Below, piece by piece: positions 7,714-14,425 of a stretch of 42,656 nt of DNA. Every line of letters starts with the position of its first letter. The first letter of the stretch is position 1. A program made the translations under genes and the position numbers. Source of the DNA: an uncultured Rhodopila sp. (GTDB lineage: Bacteria > Pseudomonadota > Alphaproteobacteria > Acetobacterales > Acetobacteraceae); contig CAINOE010000063.1 in NCBI GenBank assembly GCA_903851415.1, forward strand, positions 1-42,656, given 5' to 3'. The notes below the pieces were generated by a model. That model did no database searches and was not told the origin of the DNA. It worked only from the letters and a program-made list of their open reading frames with translations.

Positions 7714-9360
7714 TCAAGCCTCCCGGTAACTCAGCAGCAGCAGGCCCGAAATCAGGATGCAAACCGGCCACACCCAACCCGCGATCTGCCATGCCACGGG
7801 ATTCGTCCGCGGGTTCAGCCTGATCTCCAGCCACCGCGCCCACCCGGCGGCAATCCCAGCCAGGGCCAGCGGCGTATGGGTCAACTCGATCAGCAACTGA
7901 TCCTTGATGTTCGCAATCGCGTGGCTGTGCGTCAGCAGCAACGTCCCGCCCGCCGCGCACAGCAGCGGAAACACCAGCCGGGCCGTCCTGTTCGCCCAGC
8001 CCGTCGCCCTCACCCGCCACTCGAAGAACGCGAACACCACGATCAGCACAACGAACGACCGGTGCTGCAGCACCTCCACATCTCGCAGGCTGTTGAAGAA
8101 GCCGATATCGCCCATCGGCCAGGTCTCGGGGTCGGAGCGGAAGAACAGGAACACGGCCAACCCCGGGAACGCCAGCGGCCAGTGCCGCGCCCAGCGCAGC
8201 CCGGCCCGGTTCAGCAGAGCCAGCAGCCCAACCGCGCAGACGATCACACCCGCCCAGTGGTGGTTGTATTCCGACCACGCTATGTCGGCGGCGTTGCGCG
8301 GCGGCAACTCCCCTGCCCCCGGCGTGAACGCGACCTGAGGCGCCGCCTTCTGCTTCGCCGCCTGATCGTCCAACCGCGCCTGCAACGCCGGCAGCGCCAG
8401 CGCATCGTGGTCCGGACTGCTCAGCCGCGGCCATTCCGGCGTGTTGCGCTCGACGATCTCCGCCCAACTGACGCGGTCCCGGGTCAAATCCGCCGCGGGC
8501 GGCACCGAGGTCAGCGACGCCGCGGCAAAGAAGATCCCAATCCCGATCCCGAACTCCACCTCCGCGAACCGCCGCAGTCGTTCGGCTGAAGCGTCCGGAT
8601 TGGCGCGTTGCCGCTCGACCATCAGGAAGTTCATCCCGCCCAGGCCGAGCAGCATCAGGAACATCGCGACCTTGGCGCTGACCATGACGCCGAAGGCGGT
8701 GCCGTACACGCCCTGCCAGTCGCCGATATAAAGCAGGCTCATGGCCAGGCCGCTGACCAGGATGCAGGCGACGCCCGCCATCGACATGCGGGAGAACCGG
8801 GCGCTGACCGCCCGCCATTGCTTGCCGTCGCGGACCCGGCCCAGTGCCAGCAGAAAGCAGGGGATGCCGCCGATCCAGATGGCGGCGCCGAGCTGGTGGA
8901 GGCCCTCGACAAGCAGCAGCCAGCCGCGGCTGTCGAGCCGGGCGGCGGCATGGGTGGTCAACGTCGCGGCGGCGAGTTCGATCGCTGTCAGCGCCAGCAG
9001 CGCCATCGCCGGCGCCCCGGGGCCCCGGAGCAGCAGCAACGCCGCCAGCAGCAGGGCCGCCACGGCCTTAACCGCGCCGGCGACGGCGTAGTCCGCGGTC
9101 AGCACGTTCCACACGCCGAGGTCAACCGTGTCGGTCAGCACGGCGGTCTGCAGCGCAACCCCGGCGGCCTGCGCAACCAGCAACCCGATCGCAGCGCAGC
9201 CGGCGATGCGGGCGGTGCCGGCGGCGATCTCCGGCAGCTTCAGCGGCCGGGCGAGCAGCACCAGGAACAGCACGCCGCCCAGCGCCACCGATTGCGACAG
9301 GATCGTCAGCCCGTGGATGACGATCGACAGGTAGCCGAACAGATCGACCAGCAGTTCCAT
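7714..9360 (-). CDS. copD: CopD-domain copper-resistance membrane protein
   Basis: This encodes 548 residues with about a dozen hydrophobic segments spread along the protein. The conserved CopD region includes LVEGLHQLGAAIWIGGI, where the His and Trp are typical of the family, and KVAMFLMLLGLGGMN. The C-terminal half adds further membrane segments with histidines (SEYNHHWAG; LTHSHAIANIKD), an extended form known in alphaproteobacteria. The protein is thought to move copper across the inner membrane with CopC. Its ATG follows the copC stop by 3 bases, so the two genes form an operon. Confidence 0.85.
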   Translation of the reverse strand: MELLVDLFGYLSIVIHGLTILSQSVALGGVLFLVLLARPLKLPEIAAGTARIAGCAAIGLLVAQAAGVALQTAVLTDTVDLGVWNVLTADYAVAGAVKAVAALLLAALLLLRGPGAPAMALLALTAIELAAATLTTHAAARLDSRGWLLLVEGLHQLGAAIWIGGIPCFLLALGRVRDGKQWRAVSARFSRMSMAGVACILVSGLAMSLLYIGDWQGVYGTAFGVMVSAKVAMFLMLLGLGGMNFLMVERQRANPDASAERLRRFAEVEFGIGIGIFFAAASLTSVPPAADLTRDRVSWAEIVERNTPEWPRLSSPDHDALALPALQARLDDQAAKQKAAPQVAFTPGAGELPPRNAADIAWSEYNHHWAGVIVCAVGLLALLNRAGLRWARHWPLAFPGLAVFLFFRSDPETWPMGDIGFFNSLRDVEVLQHRSFVVLIVVFAFFEWRVRATGWANRTARLVFPLLCAAGGTLLLTHSHAIANIKDQLLIELTHTPLALAGIAAGWARWLEIRLNPRTNPVAWQIAGWVWPVCILISGLLLLSYREA

Positions 9361-9363
9361 GGC

Positions 9364-9726
9364 TCAGGGCGCCGTCACGGTGAACGGGACGTCGCCGCGG
9401 GTGATGTGGCCGTCCACCGCCAGCACCTGCCAGCGCACGACATAGGCCCCGGGGGTCAGCTCCAGATGCGCCGCGAGGATGTCCGGCGGCCCGTCCGGTT
9501 CAACGGCGACGGTATCCCGGCTGTGGTCGGCGCGGATCAGCGTCAGCCGCGACCGCGCCCGGTCGATCCGGCTGTTGTAGCGGAAGCGCAGATCCACCCC
9601 TCCGGCTTTGACCGAGGCGCCCGATGGCGGGGCGCTTTCCTCCAGGATCGCGTGGGCGCTGGCCAGGCCGGGCAGCAGCAGCGCGGCAAGCAGGGCCATG
9701 ACCCCGGTCAGCAGACGATTCGGCAC
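9364..9726 (-). CDS. copC: Periplasmic copper-binding protein CopC
   Basis: This encodes 120 residues. The start is a GTG at 9726, preceded by AAGGA at 6 bases; the frame extends upstream but without family similarity. A signal peptide ends at PGLASA, giving a mature protein that starts HAILEESAPPSG. That exposed N-terminal histidine is the classic CopC copper ligand. A second histidine in AVDGHITRGD near the C terminus completes the Cu(II)-site pattern (N-terminal His, Asp, His). The fold is a small beta barrel. It is co-transcribed with copD. Confidence 0.88.
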   Translation of the reverse strand: MPNRLLTGVMALLAALLLPGLASAHAILEESAPPSGASVKAGGVDLRFRYNSRIDRARSRLTLIRADHSRDTVAVEPDGPPDILAAHLELTPGAYVVRWQVLAVDGHITRGDVPFTVTAP

Positions 9727-9842
9727 AACAATTCCTTCTTCGCGGAGCGGCGGGCGTGTAGCGCCGACTGCGCTTGCTGTCCAATGGCGCGGCGGTCGGG
9801 TAAAGCGGGCGGATCCGCCACTGCCGCAGGATCGCCGCACCG

Positions 9843-10280
9843 ATGACTCGCCACCCGCCCGGGAAACGCGCCGACTACCGCTGGTTCCACAGCATTACCA
9901 CGCGATGGATGGACAACGACGCGTTCGCCCACGTGAACAACGTGAACTACTTCTCATACTTCGACACGGCGGTAACCTATTACGAAATGACCGAACAGGT
10001 CGTCGGCCTGCTGGACGGACCGGTGCATTGCGTCGTCGCCGAAGTAACCTGCCGCTACCACTCGTCGCTGGCGTTTCCCGACCGCGTCCATGTCGGCATC
10101 CGCGTCGCCCATATCGGCCGCTCCTCGGTCCGCTACGATATCGGGGTGTTCCGCAACGACGACGACGCGGCGGCGGCCGAGGGGCATTTCGTCCATGTCT
10201 TCGTGCAGCGCGGTATTCAGAAGCCGGTGCCGATCCCGGAGGAGGCGCGGTTGAGGCTGGCGCGGCTGATGGCGGGGTGA
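9843..10280 (+). CDS. Acyl-CoA thioesterase, hotdog fold (4HBT, YbgC/FadM-like)
   Basis: This encodes 145 residues with the 4HBT signature: RWMDNDAFAHVNNVNYFSYFD includes the catalytic Asp (position equivalent to D in 'D.D..GHVNN') and the HVNN helix start. It is the usual length for a single hotdog domain. It hydrolyses acyl-CoA thioesters; the substrate is not predictable. It is divergently placed relative to copC, with 116 bases between the starts that should contain both promoters. Confidence 0.88.
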   Translation: MTRHPPGKRADYRWFHSITTRWMDNDAFAHVNNVNYFSYFDTAVTYYEMTEQVVGLLDGPVHCVVAEVTCRYHSSLAFPDRVHVGIRVAHIGRSSVRYDIGVFRNDDDAAAAEGHFVHVFVQRGIQKPVPIPEEARLRLARLMAG

Positions 10281-10338
10281 AAATGGTCGTTCCGTTATCG
10301 GTCTCGTGCCACAAGCCCATCAATGACGGAGATCGGCG

Positions 10339-10895
10339 ATGGCTTCGTGGCGGCGGTTCTTGTGCGGCGTGTGTATCGGCATGCTGGCGGCCGGTTCGGC
10401 CCGCGCCGGAACCGATATCGGGATCGTGGTGCTGCACGGCACGCAGGGGATGCCGGCATAGGCGCTAAAATAAGCCGGGAGTCGGCGGGCCCGTCCCATT
10501 GTGTCATGGCCGGATTTAGTCCGGCCATCCACGACTTTGGTTGCATCAGCACCGCCGGTCGTGGATGGCCGGTACAAGCCCCAAACGTATCGGGACAGGA
10601 GCGCGAGCCGAGCAACGGCTTCCACCTCACGGTCATGGCCGGGCGTGTCCCGGCCATGACCGTGAGGGCGGAGGCGGTCCGGCAAAATCCTTCTCCGCGC
10701 GACGCCTTATCCTGGTACGCATGGGGACAAGCCCGGCTGGCCGGGGACGCGAACCGGACGCAGGCGAACGCGGATGCGCAGTTCGCGACTCTGCCGGCGA
10801 ACCAGCGGAACCGATTGGTTCACGTGGCGGGCCCGCATCCGGCGACGCCCGATGCCGCGGTGGTGCCGGCGCTGGAGTGGCTGAAGCCATTGTAG
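10339..10895 (+). pseudogene. Alpha/beta-hydrolase-like gene interrupted by a REP cluster
   Basis: The ATG at 10339 starts a signal-peptide-like sequence (MASWRRFLCGVCIGMLAAGSARAG) followed by IGIVVLHGTQGMPA, the HG-containing first strand of alpha/beta hydrolases. It stops at 10459-10461. After a block of palindromic repeats, another frame resumes around 10730 and ends at 10895 with HVAGPHPATPDAAVVPALEWLKPL, which looks like a hydrolase C terminus carrying the catalytic His. The middle, including the nucleophile elbow, is missing. The reading as one split gene is inference. Confidence 0.5.
10478..10667. repeat. REP-like palindrome cluster, copy 2
   Basis: 10478-10528 repeats 7513-7562 almost exactly. 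It is followed by a nested inverted pair (CCGGCCATCCACGAC at 10521-10535 with its complement at 10558-10572) and a perfect 19-base stem (CCTCACGGTCATGGCCGGG, loop CGTGT) at 10625-10667. Confidence 0.8.
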
Positions 10896-10898
10896 GGG

Positions 10899-10973
10899 TG
10901 GTGGGCGCGACAGGGATTGAACCTGTGACCCCTCGCGTGTGAAGCGAATGCTCTACCGCTGAGCTACGCGCCC
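10899..10973 (-). tRNA. tRNA-Val(CAC)
   Basis: The minus strand folds as a standard cloverleaf. The acceptor stem GGGCGCG pairs with CGCGCCC, the D arm is GCTC...GAGC, the anticodon loop is TTCACAC with anticodon CAC (10939-10941), and the T arm is ACAGG-TTCAATC-CCTGT. The discriminator is A and the CCA end is encoded at 10899-10901. It reads GTG codons. Confidence 0.95.
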
Positions 10974-11303
10974 ATCCGTCGTCAACGAGGCGCGCTTCCT
11001 ACAGCCAGCCATGTCCCGGCGCAAGGGCATCATTTGCCGCGGCGCCGGAAAACCGCATCCGGTTCAGGAGCAGCCGAACATGACACGCCCGGAGCATGCC
11101 ACGTCGCGAGGCACAAGAAACGTCGTCTCTGATCGATGTGTGCCCCTGGTAACAACCCGGCGCCGGCAATACAACGCGGAGGCACTGGGGGATGTTGCCA
11201 GACCCGGCTGGCAGCGTGTCCGCGATCGGTGCATAGATTTCAATCGCGGACACGGCCGGCAGCCATGCCCGCCGCGGCCGATCAACATGGAGCCTGCCGT
11301 CCC
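10974..11303. other. Gap between tRNA-Val and purU
   Basis: There is no convincing gene. The stretch should hold the tRNA promoter (reading left) and the purU leader (reading right). A strong hairpin at 11216-11253 is listed separately, and a weaker one (TGCCAG...CTGGCA) lies just before it at about 11195-11213. I do not recognise a known riboswitch consensus. Confidence 0.5.
11216..11253 (+). promoter_or_regulatory. Long hairpin in the purU leader
   Basis: This is a perfect 11-base stem (GTGTCCGCGAT with ATCGCGGACAC) around a 16-base loop, ending 50 bases before the purU start. It has no U-tract, so it is not a classic terminator. It could be a cis-acting RNA element or an operator; both are inference. 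Confidence 0.4.
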
Positions 11304-12161
11304 GTGATCCAGTATGTCTATACACTCGCCTGCGACAACCGCCCCGGAATCGTTGCAGCCGTATCAACGTGCATTTTCGAGCATGGCGGCAACGTCCGCG
11401 AGTCGCAACAATTTGATGATATCGAGAGCGGCCGGTTCTTCGCCCGCATCGTCCTCGACCATCCGAAGAACCGGCTTGACGTGGACCGCCTGCGCGCGGC
11501 GCTGGGCGTGATCGCCGAGCGGTTCGGCATGACCTGGTCGCTGCGGGACATCGCAAAGTTGCACCGGGTGATGCTGCTGGTCTCCAGGTCCGATCACTGC
11601 CTGACGGATATCCTGTATCGCTGGCGCATCAAGGAACTGCCGATGGAGATTTCCGCCGTGGTGTCGAACCATCCGCGGGAGATCTACCAGCACATCGATT
11701 TCGACGGCATTCCGTTCCACCACCTGCCGGTGACCAGGGAGACAAAGGCCGAACAGGAGGCGGCGATCTGGCGGCTGGTGCAGGAGACCGGCACGGATTT
11801 CGTGATCCTTGCGCGCTACATGCAGGTGCTGTCGGACGATCTGGCGGCGAAGCTGGCGGGACGGTGCATCAATATCCACCACTCCTTCCTGCCCGGGTTC
11901 AAGGGCGCCAGGCCGTATCACCAAGCCCATCAGCGCGGCGTGAAGCTGATCGGCGCGACGGCGCATTTCGTGACGGCGGCCCTCGATGAGGGGCCGATCA
12001 TTGAGCAGGACGTGGAGCGGATCAGCCATGCGAACTCGCCGGAGGATCTGGTGCGGCAGGGCCGCGACATCGAGCGCCGCGTGCTGGCGCGGGCGCTGCG
12101 GTGGCATCTGGCCGGGCGGGTGCTGATCAACGGGACGCGGACGGTGGTATTCCGGGATTGA
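11304..12161 (+). CDS. purU: Formyltetrahydrofolate deformylase
   Basis: This encodes 285 residues, the usual PurU length. An N-terminal ACT domain (about 1-85, [16 protein letters not shown]) is followed by a formyltransferase-type catalytic domain. The active-site segment [17 protein letters not shown] provides the catalytic Asn and His, and [10 protein letters not shown] the Asp. The enzyme hydrolyses 10-formyl-tetrahydrofolate to formate and tetrahydrofolate, balancing one-carbon pools and supplying formate for purine synthesis. The start is a GTG at 11304, chosen because the ACT domain begins directly after it; the ribosome binding site (GGAG) is 11 bases away and weak. A long hairpin lies upstream. 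Confidence 0.92.
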   Translation: MIQYVYTLACDNRPGIVAAVSTCIFEHGGNVRESQQFDDIESGRFFARIVLDHPKNRLDVDRLRAALGVIAERFGMTWSLRDIAKLHRVMLLVSRSDHCLTDILYRWRIKELPMEISAVVSNHPREIYQHIDFDGIPFHHLPVTRETKAEQEAAIWRLVQETGTDFVILARYMQVLSDDLAAKLAGRCINIHHSFLPGFKGARPYHQAHQRGVKLIGATAHFVTAALDEGPIIEQDVERISHANSPEDLVRQGRDIERRVLARALRWHLAGRVLINGTRTVVFRD

Positions 12162-12193
12162 GGCACGACGGCGATGTACGCGGCAATGTTATT

Positions 12194-12221
12194 TTGAAAG
12201 TATATTTTTAAATGATATGCA
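12194..12221 (+). promoter_or_regulatory. Possible sigma-70-type promoter
   Basis: TTGAAA (12194-12199) and TATGCA (12216-12221) are 16 bases apart in a short AT-rich island that stands out from GC-rich flanks. It points toward the small membrane protein at 12371. The -10 element is imperfect. Confidence 0.35.
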
Positions 12222-12370
12222 ATAAGGGCTTTTTCAGAACTTCTGGTCTACTGGAACGATAGCCCCTCCGGCAGCCTTCGCCCGCCAGCCAGGCGAAGCG
12301 CCGCCCGGGCGAACGCCATCGGCCCGGTGCTCCAGCCTTTGCGGCGTGGTGCCGCGTGAACGGAGGTCGC

Positions 12371-12571
12371 ATGTTGTTCGTCGACGATATGGGATGGAGC
12401 GAACTGGCACGGCTCGACGCTCCGCCGACAGTACAGACGCTGGTTCTGCTGCTGATCGCGCTGGTGCTGCTGCCCGCGGCATTGCGCCTGTTCGGCACGC
12501 TGTTCCGCCTCGGGTTCATCCTGACGGCGGTGCTGATGCCGGTCTATTTCGTGATGCCGATCCTGCAATAG
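12371..12571 (+). CDS. Small membrane protein, paralogue of the one at 13429
   Basis: This encodes 66 residues from an ATG preceded by GGAGG at 5 bases. It has two hydrophobic segments, about residues 24-43 and 45-64. The core PPTVQTLVLLLIALVLLP aligns with PPAVQTVIMLALAALLIL in the protein at 13429, and the LF...L.R...IL pattern follows in both. I know no named family. It sits just upstream of a VapBC-type pair. Confidence 0.65.
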   Translation: MLFVDDMGWSELARLDAPPTVQTLVLLLIALVLLPAALRLFGTLFRLGFILTAVLMPVYFVMPILQ

Positions 12572-12782
12572 GGCCAGGGGGCGGGACGGGAGGCCGCTGG
12601 GCAGAGCCAGTGGCACCGCCCTTGGCTCGGATCGCAGATGTTCCGCCTTCCTGGCGGACCCATCCGGGGCCCCATCCTGCGCGCTTAAGGATTGGGATGG
12701 ATCAAGCTGCATCGCTACGCGGCCGTTTGACGGGTCGCAATGGCGTGTGATGCGCTATTTCGTGCCAGGAAGGGGACGCGGC

Positions 12783-13064
12783 ATGCGCACCACGTTGGCT
12801 TTGGATGAGGATCTCGTGAAGGACGCCCAACGGTTGACCGGCTTGCAGGAGAAATCCGCCTTGGTGCGGGAAGCGCTCAAGGCATTGATCCAGCGGGAAA
12901 GCGCCCGCCGCCTCGCCCGCCTCGGCGGCAGCGAGCCCGACTTGCCGCGGTGCCCCGGGCAGTCCGAGCGGGCTTGGTTCTGCTCGATACCTCGGTCTGG
13001 ATCGATCGCCTCCGGCATGGCGATGCGATCCTGGCCGATATGCTCGACAATGGCCGGGTCCTGA
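12783..13064 (+). CDS. VapB-type antitoxin, abnormal C terminus
   Basis: The first 60 residues (MRTTLALDEDLVKDAQRLTG and EKSALVREALKALIQRESARRLARLGG) are a typical VapB antitoxin of the DUF2191 type, with an N-terminal ribbon-helix-helix DNA-binding segment. Family members usually end after about 65-75 residues, just before or overlapping the toxin start. Here the frame runs on for 93 residues, reading out-of-frame through the toxin's first 90 bases, with no VapB-like tail (SIPRSGSIASGMAMRSW). A small indel near 12950 is the likely cause. The start at 12783 follows AGGAAGGGG; an upstream ATG lacks similarity. Confidence 0.7.
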   Translation: MRTTLALDEDLVKDAQRLTGLQEKSALVREALKALIQRESARRLARLGGSEPDLPRCPGQSERAWFCSIPRSGSIASGMAMRSWPICSTMAGS

Positions 13065-13441
13065 TCCATCCCTTTGTCATCGGCGGCCTGGCAACCGGGA
13101 GCCTCCGCCAGCGGGAGGTGATTTTGCACGCCCTGCGCGGCCTGCCGCGGGCAATCGTCGCGCGGGACCGCGAAGTGCTGGATTTCATTGAGCGGGAAAC
13201 CCTGTTCGGCAGCGGCCTCGGCTATATTGATGTCCACCTTCTGGCGTCGGTTCGGCTGACCCCGGGGGCTGCGCTGTTCACCCGGGATAAACGGCTGAAC
13301 GCCGCGGCGGCACGGATGCCGGTTACGGTACAGGTCGCGCACCGAGCGTCACGTTCCGGTGACGACAATTTCAATCGACCTGCCGCCGCACGACTTCACC
13401 GCCAGCGGTTGTTCCGCGGGAGGCCCGAATGGACGCCTTGA
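12974..13441 (+). CDS. VapC-type PIN-domain toxin, probably inactive
   Basis: The protein starts LVLLDTSVWIDRLRHGD, matching the VapC N terminus with its first metal-binding Asp. Downstream, GYIDVHLLASVRL and FTRDKRLNAAAARM match the end of the PIN domain. The segment that should read IGELALGS reads IGGLATGS, so the conserved acidic Glu is Gly. The start is a TTG at 12974 where the family has ATG; a GTG at 12950 is the alternative. The C terminus runs about 30 residues past the normal end and overlaps the next gene by 13 bases. VapC toxins cleave RNA, often tRNA. The lost Glu and odd ends suggest decay. Confidence 0.7.
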   Translation: MVLLDTSVWIDRLRHGDAILADMLDNGRVLIHPFVIGGLATGSLRQREVILHALRGLPRAIVARDREVLDFIERETLFGSGLGYIDVHLLASVRLTPGAALFTRDKRLNAAAARMPVTVQVAHRASRSGDDNFNRPAAARLHRQRLFRGRPEWTP

Positions 13442-13731
13442 CCAACCCGATCAATTCCGTGCTCCAGTTGCTGCTGCGAATCGGCAACCTGATCGTCGCC
13501 GGCCTTGTCGCCGTCGAGTTGTGGCTGCGCGGGCAGCTTGCGACGCTCGGCCTGCCGCCGGCGGTGCAGACGGTCATCATGCTGGCGCTGGCGGCACTGC
13601 TCATCCTGGGGGCGCTGCAGTTGTTCCGCGGACTGATCCGCGCCATCGTTATTCTGGTGCTGATCCTGATCGCGATCCACATCCTGCTGCCGGTGCTGCC
13701 GCACGGAAGCGGATCCGGCCGCGGGCCGTGA
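13429..13731 (+). CDS. Small membrane protein, paralogue of the one at 12371
   Basis: This encodes 100 residues from an ATG preceded by GGGAGG at 5 bases. It has an N-terminal amphipathic stretch of about 35 residues, then hydrophobic segments around residues 43-62 and 66-90. It shares the PP.VQT...L..AL.L...AL.LF..L.R...IL pattern with the 12371 protein. No named family is recognised. It lies directly downstream of, and slightly overlaps, the VapC frame. Confidence 0.65.
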   Translation: MDALTNPINSVLQLLLRIGNLIVAGLVAVELWLRGQLATLGLPPAVQTVIMLALAALLILGALQLFRGLIRAIVILVLILIAIHILLPVLPHGSGSGRGP

Positions 13732-13966
13732 CATAGGTTTCGCTTGTTGGTGCTAACCACACCGCCGGCTTTCGATTCCGCCCGCTTGTTTACGCCCGCG
13801 CCGGGGAAGCTCGCGAGGTGCGGAACGACAGTGTAGCCGGCCTTCGCCGCCACAATCGCGGTAAGGCGCGTCACTCATCAACGCCACCCGGTCGAACGCC
13901 GTCAGGCGCTGGTCATCGAAGAGGAGGACGGGACAGGCGCCCAACGCCGCCCGGACCGCGAGGATT

Positions 13967-14263
13967 TCAAGCGCCGATCGGCTTTTCCCCGGTTGCCGGC
14001 GGCCGATTGTGCTGTTGCAGGAGGCTTCGGCCGCGGGCTGTCAGTTCGATACGAGTGGCTCGGCCGGCGCTGTGGGTTCGGGTGATGAGGCCGGCATCGA
14101 TGGCGTCCTCCCACACCGTAAGGCGCGGGCAGGAGGTGCGCCAGGCTTCCATGACGTCCGCGTAGTCCCTGGGCTCCGCGGCGAGCCAGGTCAGAAAGTC
14201 GGTGGTCAGCGGGGCGAGGATCTCGGACACGACTTCCTCCATTCGGGCTTTTTTACCACGCAT
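13967..14263 (-). CDS. Conserved small hypothetical protein, winged-helix-like
   Basis: This encodes 98 residues; an internal ATG at 14242 is an alternative start. The pattern DFLTWLAAEPRDYADVMEAW, SCPRLTVWEDAIDAGLI and ELTARGRSLL looks like a small winged-helix domain, with the last piece resembling the wing and 'LT..GR..L' end common in such proteins. I recall similar uncharacterised proteins in other alphaproteobacteria, but no function. It points away from hyuB, with about 160 bases between the starts. Confidence 0.6.
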   Translation of the reverse strand: MRGKKARMEEVVSEILAPLTTDFLTWLAAEPRDYADVMEAWRTSCPRLTVWEDAIDAGLITRTHSAGRATRIELTARGRSLLQQHNRPPATGEKPIGA

Positions 14264-14425
14264 TCAGCGAGGGGCCAAACGGATCCGGCTTGCGGCGGCG
14301 GGTCCCCGGTTCGACTCGTCAATCCGCTCCCTGCTTGCCCGGCAGCGGCGATACCGGGATGACACCGGCTGCGGGACACGGCATGTTCCGCCGTTATGTC
14401 ACGGTCGTTTTCCCGGAAGCCGCCC

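Noticed and set aside
11100..11303. A glycine or tetrahydrofolate riboswitch upstream of purU.
   Set aside because: I could not match the conserved core sequences of these classes; only simple hairpins are seen.
13753..13944. A possible small gene on the minus strand between the second membrane protein and the winged-helix-like gene.
   Set aside because: Two overlapping minus-strand frames each look partly protein-like (one has LLFDDQRLTAFDRVALM), but neither matches a family or has a ribosome binding site. A decayed fragment is possible.
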